64,000 nucleotides of DNA from a marine gamma proteobacterium HTCC2143 (GCA_000169075.1 AAVT01000005.1:62001-126000); one strand, 5' to 3'; positions 27,050-36,273 are shown, counted from the stretch's first letter. Program-made: numbers and translations. Notes: generated from the sequence alone by a model not told the origin.

Positions 27050-27996
27050 GATGATTTTGCTTTTACGTGTATTGGCCCAAAAGGTTCCGTTTGTACAATT
27101 TCAACCAGTGATTCCTTGATCAACTCCATGACGGCTAAGAAAGTCACGACCACCCCCAAACGCCCCTCTTCCACCGTAAACAGCGCAACGAAGGGGGTAA
27201 ATGCATTGCTAGATAACATCGTTAATACTTGCGACATGCGTTCTCGGGTAGACAATTTCTCGCGGTGTACTTGATGACTTTCGAACATATCCGCGCGACG
27301 AAACACCTCACCCAGAGCCAGTAAAAGCTCTTTCATTTCAACCACAGGTGCCGGTCGCTCTTTCTTAATATCCGGCGGAGCAGCGCTAGCTTCAAATATT
27401 TCACGACCCAAACGCGGCATATTATCAATATCTTCCGCGGCTTTTTTGAAGCGTTCATACTCCTGTAAACGGCGAATCAACTGTGCTCGAGGATCCTCTT
27501 CATCATCTTCGAGTTCATTTGAACGAGGCAACAACATCCGCGATTTTATTTCCGCTAACATAGCCGCCATCAACAAATATTCGGCCGCCAGCTCAAACTG
27601 CATAGAATCCATCATGCTGACATACTGCATATACTGCTGAGTGATGTTAGCGACATTGATTTCGAGAATATCGATATTTTGCCGTTTTATCAGATATAAC
27701 AATAGATCTAACGGACCTTCGAACGCCTCCAGAAAAACTTCCAGAGCATCAGGAGGGATATACAAATCCTGCGGGATTTCAGTAACAGCCTCTCCCTGCA
27801 CCACAGCGAAAGGCATTTCTCCCTGCTGCGAACCGATGATCCGCAATTCTTTGAGTCGCAGCGACTTAACCGGTTCAGCATCAGCCATGACAACTCCCTG
27901 CGTCTCATCGATATCCGATGTTACCATGGCCTCAATTGACACAGGCTCGCCAGACACGCTCGCTTGTTGGTTTTGTGTTACTGACTCATCACTCAC
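27046..27996 (-). CDS. scpA: Segregation/condensation protein A
   Basis: A 316-aa kleisin subunit of the SMC-ScpAB complex. The N-terminal binding region FEGPLDLLLYLIKRQNIDILEINVANITQQY (split across residues 93-123) is diagnostic. The middle has AAEYLLMAAMLAEIKSRMLLP and an acidic EDDEEDPR linker, and the C-terminal winged-helix segment follows. The first 85 residues are a longer-than-usual variable extension. The start is GTG 27996 with a weak ribosome site. It is followed by scpB with a 4-bp overlap. About 100 bp upstream lies yciO on the same strand. Confidence 0.95.
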   Translation of the reverse strand: MSDESVTQNQQASVSGEPVSIEAMVTSDIDETQGVVMADAEPVKSLRLKELRIIGSQQGEMPFAVVQGEAVTEIPQDLYIPPDALEVFLEAFEGPLDLLLYLIKRQNIDILEINVANITQQYMQYVSMMDSMQFELAAEYLLMAAMLAEIKSRMLLPRSNELEDDEEDPRAQLIRRLQEYERFKKAAEDIDNMPRLGREIFEASAAPPDIKKERPAPVVEMKELLLALGEVFRRADMFESHQVHREKLSTRERMSQVLTMLSSNAFTPFVALFTVEEGRLGVVVTFLAVMELIKESLVEIVQTEPFGPIHVKAKSS

Positions 27997-28102
27997 AGGT
28001 CTAAGGATACTCGTTGACTGCTGTCGCCGGAAAATTGAATGGCATCATTATAGCGTTATCGGCTTACAGAGCACAGTAGCCTATACCGATTACTTTGCTC
28101 AT

Positions 28103-28726
28103 TTATAGGTCAAATACACTAACATCACCCTGACCTCTGCGGATAATAACCGGCATGTCATCGACCAAATCAATTACTGACGTTGGCTCCATGCCGCAAT
28201 ATCCGCCATCAATAACCAGATCAAGCTCATGCTCAAGGGTCTGGCGTATATCGTAGGGGTCCGTCATGGGTAAATCGTCCCCCGGCAATATCATCGTAAC
28301 ACTCATCATCGGCTCGTTGAGACCGGCCAACAATTGCAATGCAATGTTGTTCTCCGGAACCCGCAGCCCAATGGTTCGCCGCTTCGGATGCATAAGCCGC
28401 TTAGGCACTTCACTCGTCGCTTTTAGGATAAAAGTATAAGGGCCCGGGGTGTGATTTTTAAGAAGACGATAAGCGGTGTTGTCGACTTTGGCGTAACTCC
28501 CTAATTCGGAGAGATCACGACAAACCAGCGTGAAATTATGACTGCTATCCAGCTTACGAACCCGCCTAATTGTATCAAGGGCCTTTTTATTACCCAGTTG
28601 GCAGCCGATCGCATAACCGGAATCGGTCGGATAGACAATAACACCCCCGCCTTTCAGAATATCGACCGCTTGGTTGATTAATCGGCTCTGGGGGTTATCG
28701 GGATGAATCTGAAAAAACTGGCTCAT
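28103..28726 (-). CDS. yciO: YciO family protein (Sua5/TsaC-like)
   Basis: A 207-aa YrdC-fold protein, about the length of E. coli YciO (206). GGVIVYPTDSGYAIGCQLGNKKAL and the KRRTIGLRVPEN segment are typical of the ATP/threonine-binding fold that makes threonylcarbamoyl-AMP for tRNA t6A. YciO has weak or uncertain activity of this kind compared with TsaC, so the function is not settled. The start at 28726 overlaps the rnm stop by 4 bp (ATGA); the frame extends upstream but that extension lies inside rnm. Confidence 0.92.
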   Translation of the reverse strand: MSQFFQIHPDNPQSRLINQAVDILKGGGVIVYPTDSGYAIGCQLGNKKALDTIRRVRKLDSSHNFTLVCRDLSELGSYAKVDNTAYRLLKNHTPGPYTFILKATSEVPKRLMHPKRRTIGLRVPENNIALQLLAGLNEPMMSVTMILPGDDLPMTDPYDIRQTLEHELDLVIDGGYCGMEPTSVIDLVDDMPVIIRRGQGDVSVFDL

Positions 28727-29562
28727 AATACACCCTCTACAAATGCCGACCATACCGGTGGACAGGCTTTAGGCAAACGCCCCACTTGTCCGAGCTCTCG
28801 CCAGGGCATTCCCGGACGATGAAAATCGCTTCCCACTGATCCCGACAGCTCAAACTGAAGGGCGACCTGCGTCAAAAACTGCGTGCGATCGGCAGCCTGC
28901 TTGCCACTGATAACCTCAAGCGAAGACCCGCCTGCGGACTTAAAATCTGCTACCAGCGCCTTCAACTTGGTGGCCGTCATTTTATAGTGAAGCGGATGCG
29001 CTAGTACCGCAACTCCGCCACTCTCTATAATCCATTGTACGACTTTGGCCAATTGCGGCCACGTTAATTTGATATCGCCGGGCTTCCCCGCCCCCAAATA
29101 GCGTTTAAAGGCCTCTTGCTCAGACCGAACATGGCCGCGTTCTACCAGAAACTGCGCAAAATGAGGACGACCAATCTGGCTCTCGCCGGCTAATTCCGCG
29201 GCGAAATCATAACCCCCTTTAAAACCGTATTTATCCAGTTTTTGACCAATCAAATGCGCTCTTTGCTCACGTGCCTGCTGCTGCTGCTGCAAACCCTCTA
29301 GTAATTGCCCACTGTCAACATTCATATTTAATCCAACAATATGGATCAGCCGGCCGGACCACACACAGGAGAGTTCAACACCCGCCACTAACTTCATCGC
29401 GGGGTCCTGCCAGTGCTGTTTTACCCGCAGATAACCGTCGATAGTATCGTGATCAGTGATCGCCATTAGCTCAACCCCTTGCTCACATGCACGTTCCAAT
29501 AAGGCCGAGGGCTCAAGGCTTCCATCGGAAGCAGTGGAGTGACTGTGAAGATCGACTATCAA
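28723..29562 (-). CDS. rnm: PHP domain phosphoesterase (RNase AM type)
   Basis: A 279-aa PHP-family metal-dependent hydrolase. The four metal-binding motifs are visible: DLHSHSTASDGS at the N-terminus, ITDHDTIDGY near 38, AHPLHYKMTATKLK near 190, and GSDFHRPG near 246. E. coli YciV/RNase AM is a 5'-to-3' exonuclease that trims rRNA 5' ends; 3',5'-nucleotide bisphosphatase activity is also reported for the family. The start is a TTG at 29562 with AGGA 8 bases upstream. First gene of the rnm-yciO-scpA-scpB-rluB operon and divergent from the membrane protein gene at 29735. Confidence 0.92.
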   Translation of the reverse strand: MIVDLHSHSTASDGSLEPSALLERACEQGVELMAITDHDTIDGYLRVKQHWQDPAMKLVAGVELSCVWSGRLIHIVGLNMNVDSGQLLEGLQQQQQAREQRAHLIGQKLDKYGFKGGYDFAAELAGESQIGRPHFAQFLVERGHVRSEQEAFKRYLGAGKPGDIKLTWPQLAKVVQWIIESGGVAVLAHPLHYKMTATKLKALVADFKSAGGSSLEVISGKQAADRTQFLTQVALQFELSGSVGSDFHRPGMPWRELGQVGRLPKACPPVWSAFVEGVL

Positions 29563-29734
29563 GAATTAATTCCTATGGGCAGCAACTCTGCACATTCTAC
29601 CAACAACCCCGGCGAATCAGATATTTTTATTAATCTTTTTGCACTTCTTCCAATATTTGACGTCTAACTATGGCATTATTTCGTATCGATTAAGACGTAG
29701 GCCTAAATGTGAGTATTGAGGAGCAGCATAGTCA

Positions 29735-30490
29735 GTGATAGAGAGTAAAAACACCACTGAGTCAGCGACTATCGCTGATGAAAATAACGGCGCAAAAAAA
29801 CCGGAGCGGCAAAAAGCGCCTGGAATGTTAGCCAATCTCGCATTTAATATAATCATTCCAACACTAATTCTTACCAAGCTCAGCTCCAACGACTACCTGG
29901 GCCCCGTTTACAGTATTGTTGTGGCTCTTTCGTTTCCTATTATTTATGGCTTGCGCGATTATGCAAAGAGCCGGAAAGCCAACTTCTTTTCAATACTGGG
30001 TATTATCAGCGTAGTATTAACCGGAGGTATGAGCTTACTTCAGCTAGACCCACAATACATCGCCATCAAAGAAGCTGCCATTCCCGCGATCTTTGGTCTG
30101 GTTACGATTTACTCGGTCCGTACCAGCTATCCGCTCGTCAAAACGTTTCTATACAACGACCAAATACTGCAGATCGGCAAGGTCCAAAACGCACTGCTGG
30201 CTTATGACAACGAGTTAAACTTCGAAGCCAAACTGACTAACGCTTCATACATGGTCGCGGGCTCATTCTTTTTGTCATCGGCGCTTAATTACATCTTGGC
30301 AAAAGTTGTTCTTGTCAGCCAGCCTGGTACGGTTGAATTCACCGAAGAGCTAGGAAAAATGACCGCACTTAGCTTTCCTATTATCGCCGTCCCAAGCACG
30401 CTTGTTTTAATGGGGACGCTGTTTTATTTGCTGCGACACATTCAAAAACTTACCCACCTGAAATTAGAAGATATTTTCCATGAATCCTAA
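29735..30490 (+). CDS. Multi-pass membrane protein, VC0807-like
   Basis: A 251-aa inner-membrane protein with about six hydrophobic segments. The first 25 residues are polar and charged, followed by NLAFNIIIPTLILTKL, SIVVALSFPIIYGL, FFSILGIISVVLTGGMSLL and others up to the C-terminal TLVLMGTLFYLLRHI. It resembles, from memory, the VC0807-type family of uncharacterised gammaproteobacterial proteins related to intracellular-septation-like proteins. Start is GTG 29735 with GAGGAG about 11 bases upstream. It has its own transcription unit, followed by a small hairpin at 30506-30522. Confidence 0.75.
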   Translation: MIESKNTTESATIADENNGAKKPERQKAPGMLANLAFNIIIPTLILTKLSSNDYLGPVYSIVVALSFPIIYGLRDYAKSRKANFFSILGIISVVLTGGMSLLQLDPQYIAIKEAAIPAIFGLVTIYSVRTSYPLVKTFLYNDQILQIGKVQNALLAYDNELNFEAKLTNASYMVAGSFFLSSALNYILAKVVLVSQPGTVEFTEELGKMTALSFPIIAVPSTLVLMGTLFYLLRHIQKLTHLKLEDIFHES

Positions 30491-30505
30491 AAAATACCCG
30501 TTTAC

Positions 30506-30522
30506 AACCTGCTACCCAGGTT
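30506..30522 (+). terminator. Small hairpin after the VC0807-like gene
   Basis: AACCTG and CAGGTT form a perfect 6-bp stem with a 5-base loop, 15 bp past the stop codon. No U-tract follows, so termination is uncertain. Confidence 0.3.
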
Positions 30523-30647
30523 AAGCAGCTCACTCTTTAGAAAACCCAAATTCCGAGGAACTCTGCCATTCTTCTGCTAACGAGCTATAATTGATATCTA
30601 GGAAATATGATCGCTTACTCATGCGTAACACTACGAAGGAATCCATT

Positions 30648-31313
30648 GTGAAGAGAATTATCATCTTGCTGTTTGTTCTCGGTACCAGCAGTGAACTCTA
30701 TAGCGCAGAAACTCGGTATATTCGAGACGAATTGTATGTTCCTCTCCGCAGCGGCCAAACCACACAGTACAGAATCGTTCATAAAGGCCTCGTCAGCGGT
30801 ACCGCCCTTGTTGTCCTAGAAAAGAGCGAAGACGGAAAGTATAGCTTTGTCCGAACCCCTCGGGGCATCGAGGGCTGGCTACAGACCCAATATTTGAGTG
30901 ATTCTCCCGCTGGTCGTGATTTGGCAAGAGTCGCTAACCGCCAGCTCGCAGACCTGCAACAAAGATACGATGAACTCAATAAGCAGGTCAAACAACTGAG
31001 TTCTGAGCAAAAAAGCGCCAAGCAGCAGTTCTCGGTGCTTGCCAGTGGTAGTAGCAAAACATCCAAAGAGCTTGAGAGAATCAAAGCCATTTCAGCAAAC
31101 GCGATACAACTCAACGAAGATAACCAGCGGCTACTCGAAGAAAATCAAATGCTTAAGAAGGAAGTGGTGCTGACAACCACAGATAACCAACGATTGACTG
31201 ATAACGAGGAAAATGACGCGTTCTTAAACGGCGCACTTGCGGTGTTATTGGGCGTCATGATTACACTTATCGTTCCGAGAGCATGGCCGAAGAAAAGTAC
31301 AGAATGGGCATAA
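30648..31313 (+). CDS. TIGR04211-type SH3 domain protein
   Basis: A 221-aa exported protein. The GTG at 30648 is preferred because GAAGGA lies 7 bases upstream and it opens directly into a signal peptide (VKRIIILLFVLG...YSA). A bacterial SH3 domain follows (about residues 25-90: YIRDELYVPLRSG, then GWLQTQYL). A coiled-coil helix occupies about 95-185, and a C-terminal transmembrane helix at about 195-213 (GALAVLLGVMITLIV) ends in a few basic residues. The architecture is that of E. coli YgiM and relatives, whose role in the envelope is not established. The next gene, a cyclophilin, starts 23 bp downstream, so the two are probably co-transcribed. Confidence 0.88.
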   Translation: MKRIIILLFVLGTSSELYSAETRYIRDELYVPLRSGQTTQYRIVHKGLVSGTALVVLEKSEDGKYSFVRTPRGIEGWLQTQYLSDSPAGRDLARVANRQLADLQQRYDELNKQVKQLSSEQKSAKQQFSVLASGSSKTSKELERIKAISANAIQLNEDNQRLLEENQMLKKEVVLTTTDNQRLTDNEENDAFLNGALAVLLGVMITLIVPRAWPKKSTEWA

Positions 31314-31336
31314 CAACTCCCAATAGGATCGCACTA

Positions 31337-31909
31337 ATGAATTACACCCGCAAAATGTTTGTCACTCTGTTAATGGTCCTAAGCGCCCCATCGCTTTTTG
31401 CTGCTGACCGTGTTGAAAGCAATCCGCTAGCCATCATTGAGACCAGCAAAGGCACGATCACCCTGGAACTCTATCCCAATGAAGCGCCGGTCACAGTTGC
31501 TAACTTTGTCGACTATGCACAATCTAACTTCTATCGCGGCACTATCTTCCATCGCGTTATCAAGAAATTTATGATTCAAGGCGGTGGCTATACCCAGCAA
31601 ATGGCCGAAAAATACACCAATCCACCGATCGTTAACGAATCTGGTAACGGCTTACACAATGACCGGTGGACTGTGGCCATGGCTCGCACCAACGACCCTG
31701 ATAGTGCCTCGTCCCAGTTTTTTATCAATACGAAAATGAATGCTCGTCTGGATGCTCAGGCCGGTCAACCTGGCTATGCAGTATTCGGTATGGTGGTTGA
31801 TGGTTTCGATATCGTAAAAATTATTGAAAAATCCCCTACCATGACCTTTGATGGACATCAAAACTTCCCGGTAGAGCCCATTATTATCGAAAGCATTAAG
31901 ATCAAATAA
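31337..31909 (+). CDS. Periplasmic cyclophilin-type peptidyl-prolyl isomerase
   Basis: A 190-aa protein with a cleavable signal peptide (VTLLMVLSAPSLFAA) and a cyclophilin domain at about 28-190. The catalytic Arg is in IFHRVIKKFMIQGGGY, and DPDSASSQFFINTKMN is the substrate-pocket segment. It should catalyse proline cis-trans isomerisation in the periplasm, as PpiA does. The ATG at 31337 follows AGGA at a suitable distance; the open frame extends upstream to 31283, inside the SH3-protein gene. pdxJ begins 28 bp downstream. Confidence 0.92.
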   Translation: MNYTRKMFVTLLMVLSAPSLFAADRVESNPLAIIETSKGTITLELYPNEAPVTVANFVDYAQSNFYRGTIFHRVIKKFMIQGGGYTQQMAEKYTNPPIVNESGNGLHNDRWTVAMARTNDPDSASSQFFINTKMNARLDAQAGQPGYAVFGMVVDGFDIVKIIEKSPTMTFDGHQNFPVEPIIIESIKIK

Positions 31910-31937
31910 TAACCTTCAGTCAAATAGCGAAAAACCT

Positions 31938-32720
31938 GTGAGCATGTCAAAAAAAACCGATCTCAGTGTCAATCTCAATAAAATTGCACTCATCAGAAAT
32001 TCTCGGGATACGACTTCTCCCAGTGTCACTGAGCATGCACAAATTTGTATAGACGCCGGTGCAGATGGCATTACGGTCCACCCACGGCCCGATCAACGTC
32101 ATATCCGAGTGGATGATTGTTTTGACCTCGCGAAAATGCTTTCAGTAGAATTTAACATTGAAGGAAATCCCCTGGCAGCAGCCATGAAGAGTGATCGCAA
32201 TGGGGTAAGCGACTACCCCGGCTTTCTCGATTTGGTTAAGGAAATCAAACCGGCCCAATGTACCCTGGTACCCGACAACAATAACCAATTAACATCTGAT
32301 CACGGCTTTGATTTGTTTGAAAGCGGTGACAGTCTTTCACCAATTATCGATGAACTCCACTCCCTTGGCATTCGCGTCAGCCTGTTTATGGGTACTGATT
32401 TAGAACAGATCAACCTCGCTAAACAACTAGGCGCCGACCGAATAGAGTTGTATACAGGCCCTTATGCACAAGCCTTTATGAACAACACCAATCTTGAGTC
32501 GATATTTCGACAGTTCTATCAGGCCGGGGAAACCGCCGCCGAATTAGGTATTGGCCTCAATGCCGGTCACGACTTAAACCTGCACAATTTGCCAAAATTT
32601 GCCACCATTCCGCAGTTACTGGAAGTGTCTATAGGTCATGCGATGACGGTTGATGCCATCAAAATGGGATTGGACAATGCAGTCCATGCCTACCAACAAT
32701 GTCTGGGTAAAAAAGACTAA
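31938..32720 (+). CDS. pdxJ: Pyridoxine 5'-phosphate synthase (divergent type)
   Basis: A 260-aa TIM-barrel enzyme that condenses deoxyxylulose-5-phosphate and 1-amino-acetone-3-phosphate to pyridoxine phosphate, the last step of the DXP-dependent B6 route. Landmarks: LSVNLNKIALIRNSR, GADGITVHPRPDQRHIR, EFNIEGNP, KPAQCTLVPDNN, LGADRIELYTGPYA and GLNAGHDLNLHN. Several of these (VNLNKIA for VNIDHIA, FNIEGN for NLEMA) look more like Bacteroidetes PdxJ than E. coli PdxJ. It is not beside recO, its usual gammaproteobacterial neighbour. The start is GTG 31938, with an in-frame ATG at 31944. Confidence 0.93.
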   Translation: MSMSKKTDLSVNLNKIALIRNSRDTTSPSVTEHAQICIDAGADGITVHPRPDQRHIRVDDCFDLAKMLSVEFNIEGNPLAAAMKSDRNGVSDYPGFLDLVKEIKPAQCTLVPDNNNQLTSDHGFDLFESGDSLSPIIDELHSLGIRVSLFMGTDLEQINLAKQLGADRIELYTGPYAQAFMNNTNLESIFRQFYQAGETAAELGIGLNAGHDLNLHNLPKFATIPQLLEVSIGHAMTVDAIKMGLDNAVHAYQQCLGKKD

Positions 32721-32722
32721 CC

Positions 32723-33007
32723 TCATTTGGAGGGATATACCGGCGCACGCTGCATCGCGACAGGAATATGGAGAGTATTTTCAGCCGATTTCGGCAATTC
32801 GCAGTGCAGCACGTCCTCCCACGTTGAACGAATCAAATCACAGGCTTCCTGTTGACTGATCAAACCGACGTCACGACCCGCCTCAATATACCCCTCCAGA
32901 CGAAATAATCTGGCTGGAGGAACATCGCGACCCTGGCTATATTCCAGAAAAAGTTCTCTGAGTCGCTGCTCTACTGATTGAGTAAAGCCAGCATGATTAT
33001 CGTCCAA
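32723..33007 (-). CDS. Small conserved hypothetical protein
   Basis: A 94-aa soluble, mildly acidic protein with no signal peptide or membrane segment. It has a helical REL..YSQGRDVPPARLFRLEGYIEAG region, similar to short uncharacterised proteins in pseudomonads; I know no named domain. The apparent start is TTG 33007, with purine-rich GGGGAG about 15 bases upstream and AGGT closer. The stop converges on pdxJ, 2 bp away. It is followed upstream on the same strand by a DUF2288 gene 34 bp away, so the two probably form one unit. Confidence 0.65.
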   Translation of the reverse strand: MDDNHAGFTQSVEQRLRELFLEYSQGRDVPPARLFRLEGYIEAGRDVGLISQQEACDLIRSTWEDVLHCELPKSAENTLHIPVAMQRAPVYPSK

Positions 33008-33041
33008 AAGTACCTGCTCCCCTTAAAATAGACAGTTTCAG

Positions 33042-33374
33042 CTAGACTTCTTGAACCAATACCCATGGCGCCACGACAACCGACCACAGCGTGATATTGT
33101 GCTCATACCAGTTTGCAGCTTGCTGGTCGGTCACTCTGCATACCTGACCATCCTTTAACCACTGCTCAACAGCCTCCTTATTGTCGTCACTAAACTGACC
33201 TGCCACTGCAATAAGGTCGGTGCCCTGTGACACCGCAATAACCGCACCGCTAGCATAAAAACGCTGCAACTCGTGCCAGGGTATTTTTGCAGTTTCTCGG
33301 TTGAGTTTGGACTCAATTGTCTCGTCAGAGGGTAATGTAATATCCAAAGCAATAATCCTTGTCGATGGTCTCAT
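33042..33374 (-). CDS. DUF2288 family protein
   Basis: A 110-aa cytosolic protein of the DUF2288 family. It has LNRETAKIPWHELQRFYASGAVIAV, DDNKEAVEQWLKDGQVCRV, and the family C-terminus WSVVVAPWVLVQEV (each a conserved block). No function is known. It probably shares a transcript with the downstream 94-aa gene. It is divergent from dusC, with about 290 bp between them that hold no recognised gene. Confidence 0.9.
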   Translation of the reverse strand: MRPSTRIIALDITLPSDETIESKLNRETAKIPWHELQRFYASGAVIAVSQGTDLIAVAGQFSDDNKEAVEQWLKDGQVCRVTDQQAANWYEHNITLWSVVVAPWVLVQEV

Positions 33375-33663
33375 AACGTTTCGATCGTGAGAGCACCTAT
33401 GTGAACGTGCCCCTTACTTGAATGTTAGCATGAACTCTCACTGGCAGCAGACTCAGCAATAGAAAATGTGCAGGGAATATGTAAGATAAGCCCCCTTCGC
33501 GAAAACATTAATGCCGAAATTAACGTCGCTCTCAACGATGAAAAAAAGAACAGTTCGTTAAGCCGGGGCATGGGTTAGTGGCCCTGTGATTTGATCAAGC
33601 TTTGCTACCCTCCGAGATAAACCGAGCGTATACTCCATCGGCTATTCATTCAACTGACTCCCT

Positions 33664-34650
33664 ATGAGAATACTACTTGCCCCAATGGAGGGCGTTGTCG
33701 ATCATACCATGCGCACGATGCTTACCAAGGTAGGAGGAATCGACCGCTGCGTAACGGAGTTTGTCCGCGTCACTACCACTCGACTACCTTCACGGGTCTT
33801 CTATCGATATTGTCCCGAGTTACATAATCGCGGCATGACACCCAGCGGCGTTCCCGTTTACATACAACTGCTAGGCGGTAACGCCGAATCAATGGCGATA
33901 AACGCAGCGAAGGCGGCAAGCTTGGGGGCACCGGGCATCGATATTAATTTTGGCTGCCCAGCAAAGTCAGTTAATCGCAACGATGGTGGCTCGGTCTTAT
34001 TAAAAGAACCTCAGAGACTCCATGATATCGTCGCAGCTGTCAGGGATGCAGTTCCTCTCGATATACCCGTCACTGCAAAGATACGTTTAGGGTTCAACGA
34101 CAGTAGTCTGCTAACAGATATTAGTCAGGCAATTTTTTCCGCTAACGCGAGCGAGCTAACTATTCATGCGCGAACAAAAAGCGACGGCTACAAACCGCCC
34201 GCTTACTGGGAAGCTATCGCCGACATTCAAGCCAATAGCCCAGTACCGGTTATTGCCAACGGAGAAATCTGGACTGTTAACGACTATCACTCCTGCATAA
34301 AGCAAAGCGGTTGCGACGACGTTATGCTGGGAAGAGGCCTATTGGCATGCCCGGATCTTGCCGTGCAAATAAGGGCGGGGCGCTCAATGACCGGTTCGCA
34401 ACAGGACATCCCTGCGCTGAGTTGGCCGCAAGTGCTAGATCTGGTGGCTCAGTTCTGTATCGTCACAGAAGCAATGTATGAGCGAAAATATGTTGGGAAT
34501 CGCGTAAAACAATGGCTCGCCTATCTTCGCCAACATTATGTTTTTGCCGGCGATTTATTCGAACAAGTTAAACGACTAAAATGGCCCGAAGAAATTGCCG
34601 ACGTTGTTGCAGAACAAAGACGCAGCCTACTGGCAGAAAACTCTCCCTGA
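33664..34650 (+). CDS. dusC: tRNA-dihydrouridine(16) synthase
   Basis: A 328-aa FMN enzyme that reduces uridine 16 in tRNA D-loops. MRILLAPMEGVVDHTMR is the flavin-binding start. The catalytic Cys is in INFGCPAKSVNRNDGG near residue 100. NPVPVIANGEI-type and DDVMLGRGLLACPDL segments complete the barrel, followed by a helical tRNA-binding domain. The TEFVRV segment and the length fit the DusC branch. ATG 33664 starts the protein directly at the conserved core. The stop converges with the DUF4126 gene. Confidence 0.94.
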   Translation: MRILLAPMEGVVDHTMRTMLTKVGGIDRCVTEFVRVTTTRLPSRVFYRYCPELHNRGMTPSGVPVYIQLLGGNAESMAINAAKAASLGAPGIDINFGCPAKSVNRNDGGSVLLKEPQRLHDIVAAVRDAVPLDIPVTAKIRLGFNDSSLLTDISQAIFSANASELTIHARTKSDGYKPPAYWEAIADIQANSPVPVIANGEIWTVNDYHSCIKQSGCDDVMLGRGLLACPDLAVQIRAGRSMTGSQQDIPALSWPQVLDLVAQFCIVTEAMYERKYVGNRVKQWLAYLRQHYVFAGDLFEQVKRLKWPEEIADVVAEQRRSLLAENSP

Positions 34651-34668
34651 GTTGGGCCCGGCGATTGC

Positions 34669-35391
34669 TTAGTTTTTTCTGGGCGGGTCTAAGCCTGATG
34701 ACTTACTCTGGCTGGCCAGTCCTTCACCAAGCGCTTTACCGGAAAAACCTGTCACGCCCTTTTCAATAATGGAGGGTTCCTCTTCGACGATGTTTAGGAA
34801 TCTGCCAATTTTCAAAACGATAAGCTTTATTAATCCCCATATTTTAGGGAGCAGCCATATGACAGCAAGAAGAAACGTCGCAAGCAGCACCAAGAAAAGC
34901 AACGGATAATTAAAGGCGGTCCAAAGCCCACCAACAACAACGATATCTTCTGCAAAGGAAGCCAACCAATTACTGACTGGCTCGGGAGACGTATTAATCA
35001 ACATACGTGACCCTGCTTTGGTAAAGTGACTGGTAGCTGCCATCGACCCACCCAATAGCCCAGCGGCAATTTCTATCCCGGGTGAAACATCGCCAACGGC
35101 ACCCGCAGCTAATAACGCCCCTGCAGGGATTCGAATAAACGTATGTATGGCATCCCAGCCGGTATCAACACCCGGCGTCTTGTCAGCAAAAAATTCTACG
35201 GCATACATCAATCCGGCGGCACCAATGACCAACGGATTAGTCAACACGAGTAAATCTGGCGGCAAATCAATATTACCCGTAGCCCCGCCAATGCCCAACA
35301 CCAACAATACGGCATAAAGGTTTATACCACTCGCCCATGATGCACCCATTGTCAGCGCTAACGTCGCTAATAACGTGTCATAAGATTCCAT
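34669..35391 (-). CDS. DUF4126 family membrane protein
   Basis: A 240-aa inner-membrane protein with about five hydrophobic segments. MGASWASGINLYAVLLVLGI, YAVEFFADKTPGVDTGWDAIHTFIR and AATSHFTKAGSRMLINTSPEP are the conserved blocks of DUF4126. The last 45 residues are polar. Function is unknown. The ATG at 35391 is preferred over the in-frame TTG at 35394, as GGAGG lies 6 bases upstream. Single-gene unit, divergent from the OmpA-like gene. Confidence 0.88.
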   Translation of the reverse strand: MESYDTLLATLALTMGASWASGINLYAVLLVLGIGGATGNIDLPPDLLVLTNPLVIGAAGLMYAVEFFADKTPGVDTGWDAIHTFIRIPAGALLAAGAVGDVSPGIEIAAGLLGGSMAATSHFTKAGSRMLINTSPEPVSNWLASFAEDIVVVGGLWTAFNYPLLFLVLLATFLLAVIWLLPKIWGLIKLIVLKIGRFLNIVEEEPSIIEKGVTGFSGKALGEGLASQSKSSGLDPPRKN

Positions 35392-35604
35392 CAATTGCCT
35401 CCAACAATATCACTGACTATTCCCGAACATCTTACAGAATCGTAGATGAATAGAAACTGAATATTTTTGTGCTAGTGCCATCGTTTTGATGTGTGACACG
35501 TATTTTATATCTAACACCCAATTACCCTTGTCGGATCCATTAAGCCTAGCTAGACTCTAAATTAATTCATCCGTCTATTGTTCTTTTTGCTTCAGGGCCT
35601 CAAC

Positions 35605-36246
35605 ATGCAAACATTAAAAAAAATCATTAGTATAAGTACCTTAGCGATTTTAACCGCCTGTACTACCAACCCCTATACCAGTGAGCGCAAGGCCAGCAAT
35701 ACAGCCTTATACGGTGCCGGTGCGGCGATAATCTGCGGCATTATAGGCTCTCGAGAATCCAGTAAACATGCACGCAACGCAGCAGCTGGCTGCGGTGCTA
35801 TTGGCGCGGGCATCGGCGCTTATATGGATGTACAGGAATCGGCACTAAGAGAACAATTACAAGGATCCGGCGTGAGGGTTGTGCGCGAAGGCGATAATAT
35901 TCGCCTGATAATGCCCGGTAGTATTACCTTTGAAACTGATAGCTATGTGTTGCGACGAAGCTTCAGCCCTGTTCTTGAATCAGTAGGTCTGGTGTTGGCG
36001 AAATATAACGAAACGATGATGCGAGTCACAGGACATACCGATAACACCGGTGGTGAGCAATACAATCAAAGGCTGTCTGAAGATCGAGCCCAAAGCGTTG
36101 CCAGTAATCTTATGTCACAAGGCGTTGATGGCAATCGTCTCTATATTCAAGGCTCCGGAGAAACAATGCCAATCGCCGATAATAACACCTCCAGTGGGCG
36201 CGCCAGTAATCGTCGAGTTGAACTCTACATTCTGCCGAACAACTAG
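35605..36246 (+). CDS. OmpA-family outer-membrane lipoprotein (YiaD-like)
   Basis: A 213-aa lipoprotein. The signal peptide ends in a lipobox (ILTAC), so the mature protein should be lipid-anchored at Cys18 or so. A Gly-rich glycine-zipper-like segment lies at about 37-75 (YGAGAAIICGIIG and CGAIGAGIGAYM). The OmpA C-terminal peptidoglycan-binding domain follows at about 100-213, with VTGHTDNTGG, LSEDRAQSVASNL and SNRRVELYI. It should tether the outer membrane to peptidoglycan. ATG 35605 follows AGGG; an in-frame extension to 35578 is less likely. An intrinsic terminator follows the stop directly. Confidence 0.92.
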   Translation: MQTLKKIISISTLAILTACTTNPYTSERKASNTALYGAGAAIICGIIGSRESSKHARNAAAGCGAIGAGIGAYMDVQESALREQLQGSGVRVVREGDNIRLIMPGSITFETDSYVLRRSFSPVLESVGLVLAKYNETMMRVTGHTDNTGGEQYNQRLSEDRAQSVASNLMSQGVDGNRLYIQGSGETMPIADNNTSSGRASNRRVELYILPNN

Positions 36247-36273
36247 CCGCTAGTTACGCTGGCGGAATTTTTT
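36247..36273 (+). terminator. Intrinsic terminator of the OmpA-like gene
   Basis: CCGCTAG pairs with CTGGCGG (7 bp, one G-T) around a 5-base loop, followed by AATTTTTT. It begins at the base after the stop codon. Confidence 0.8.
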
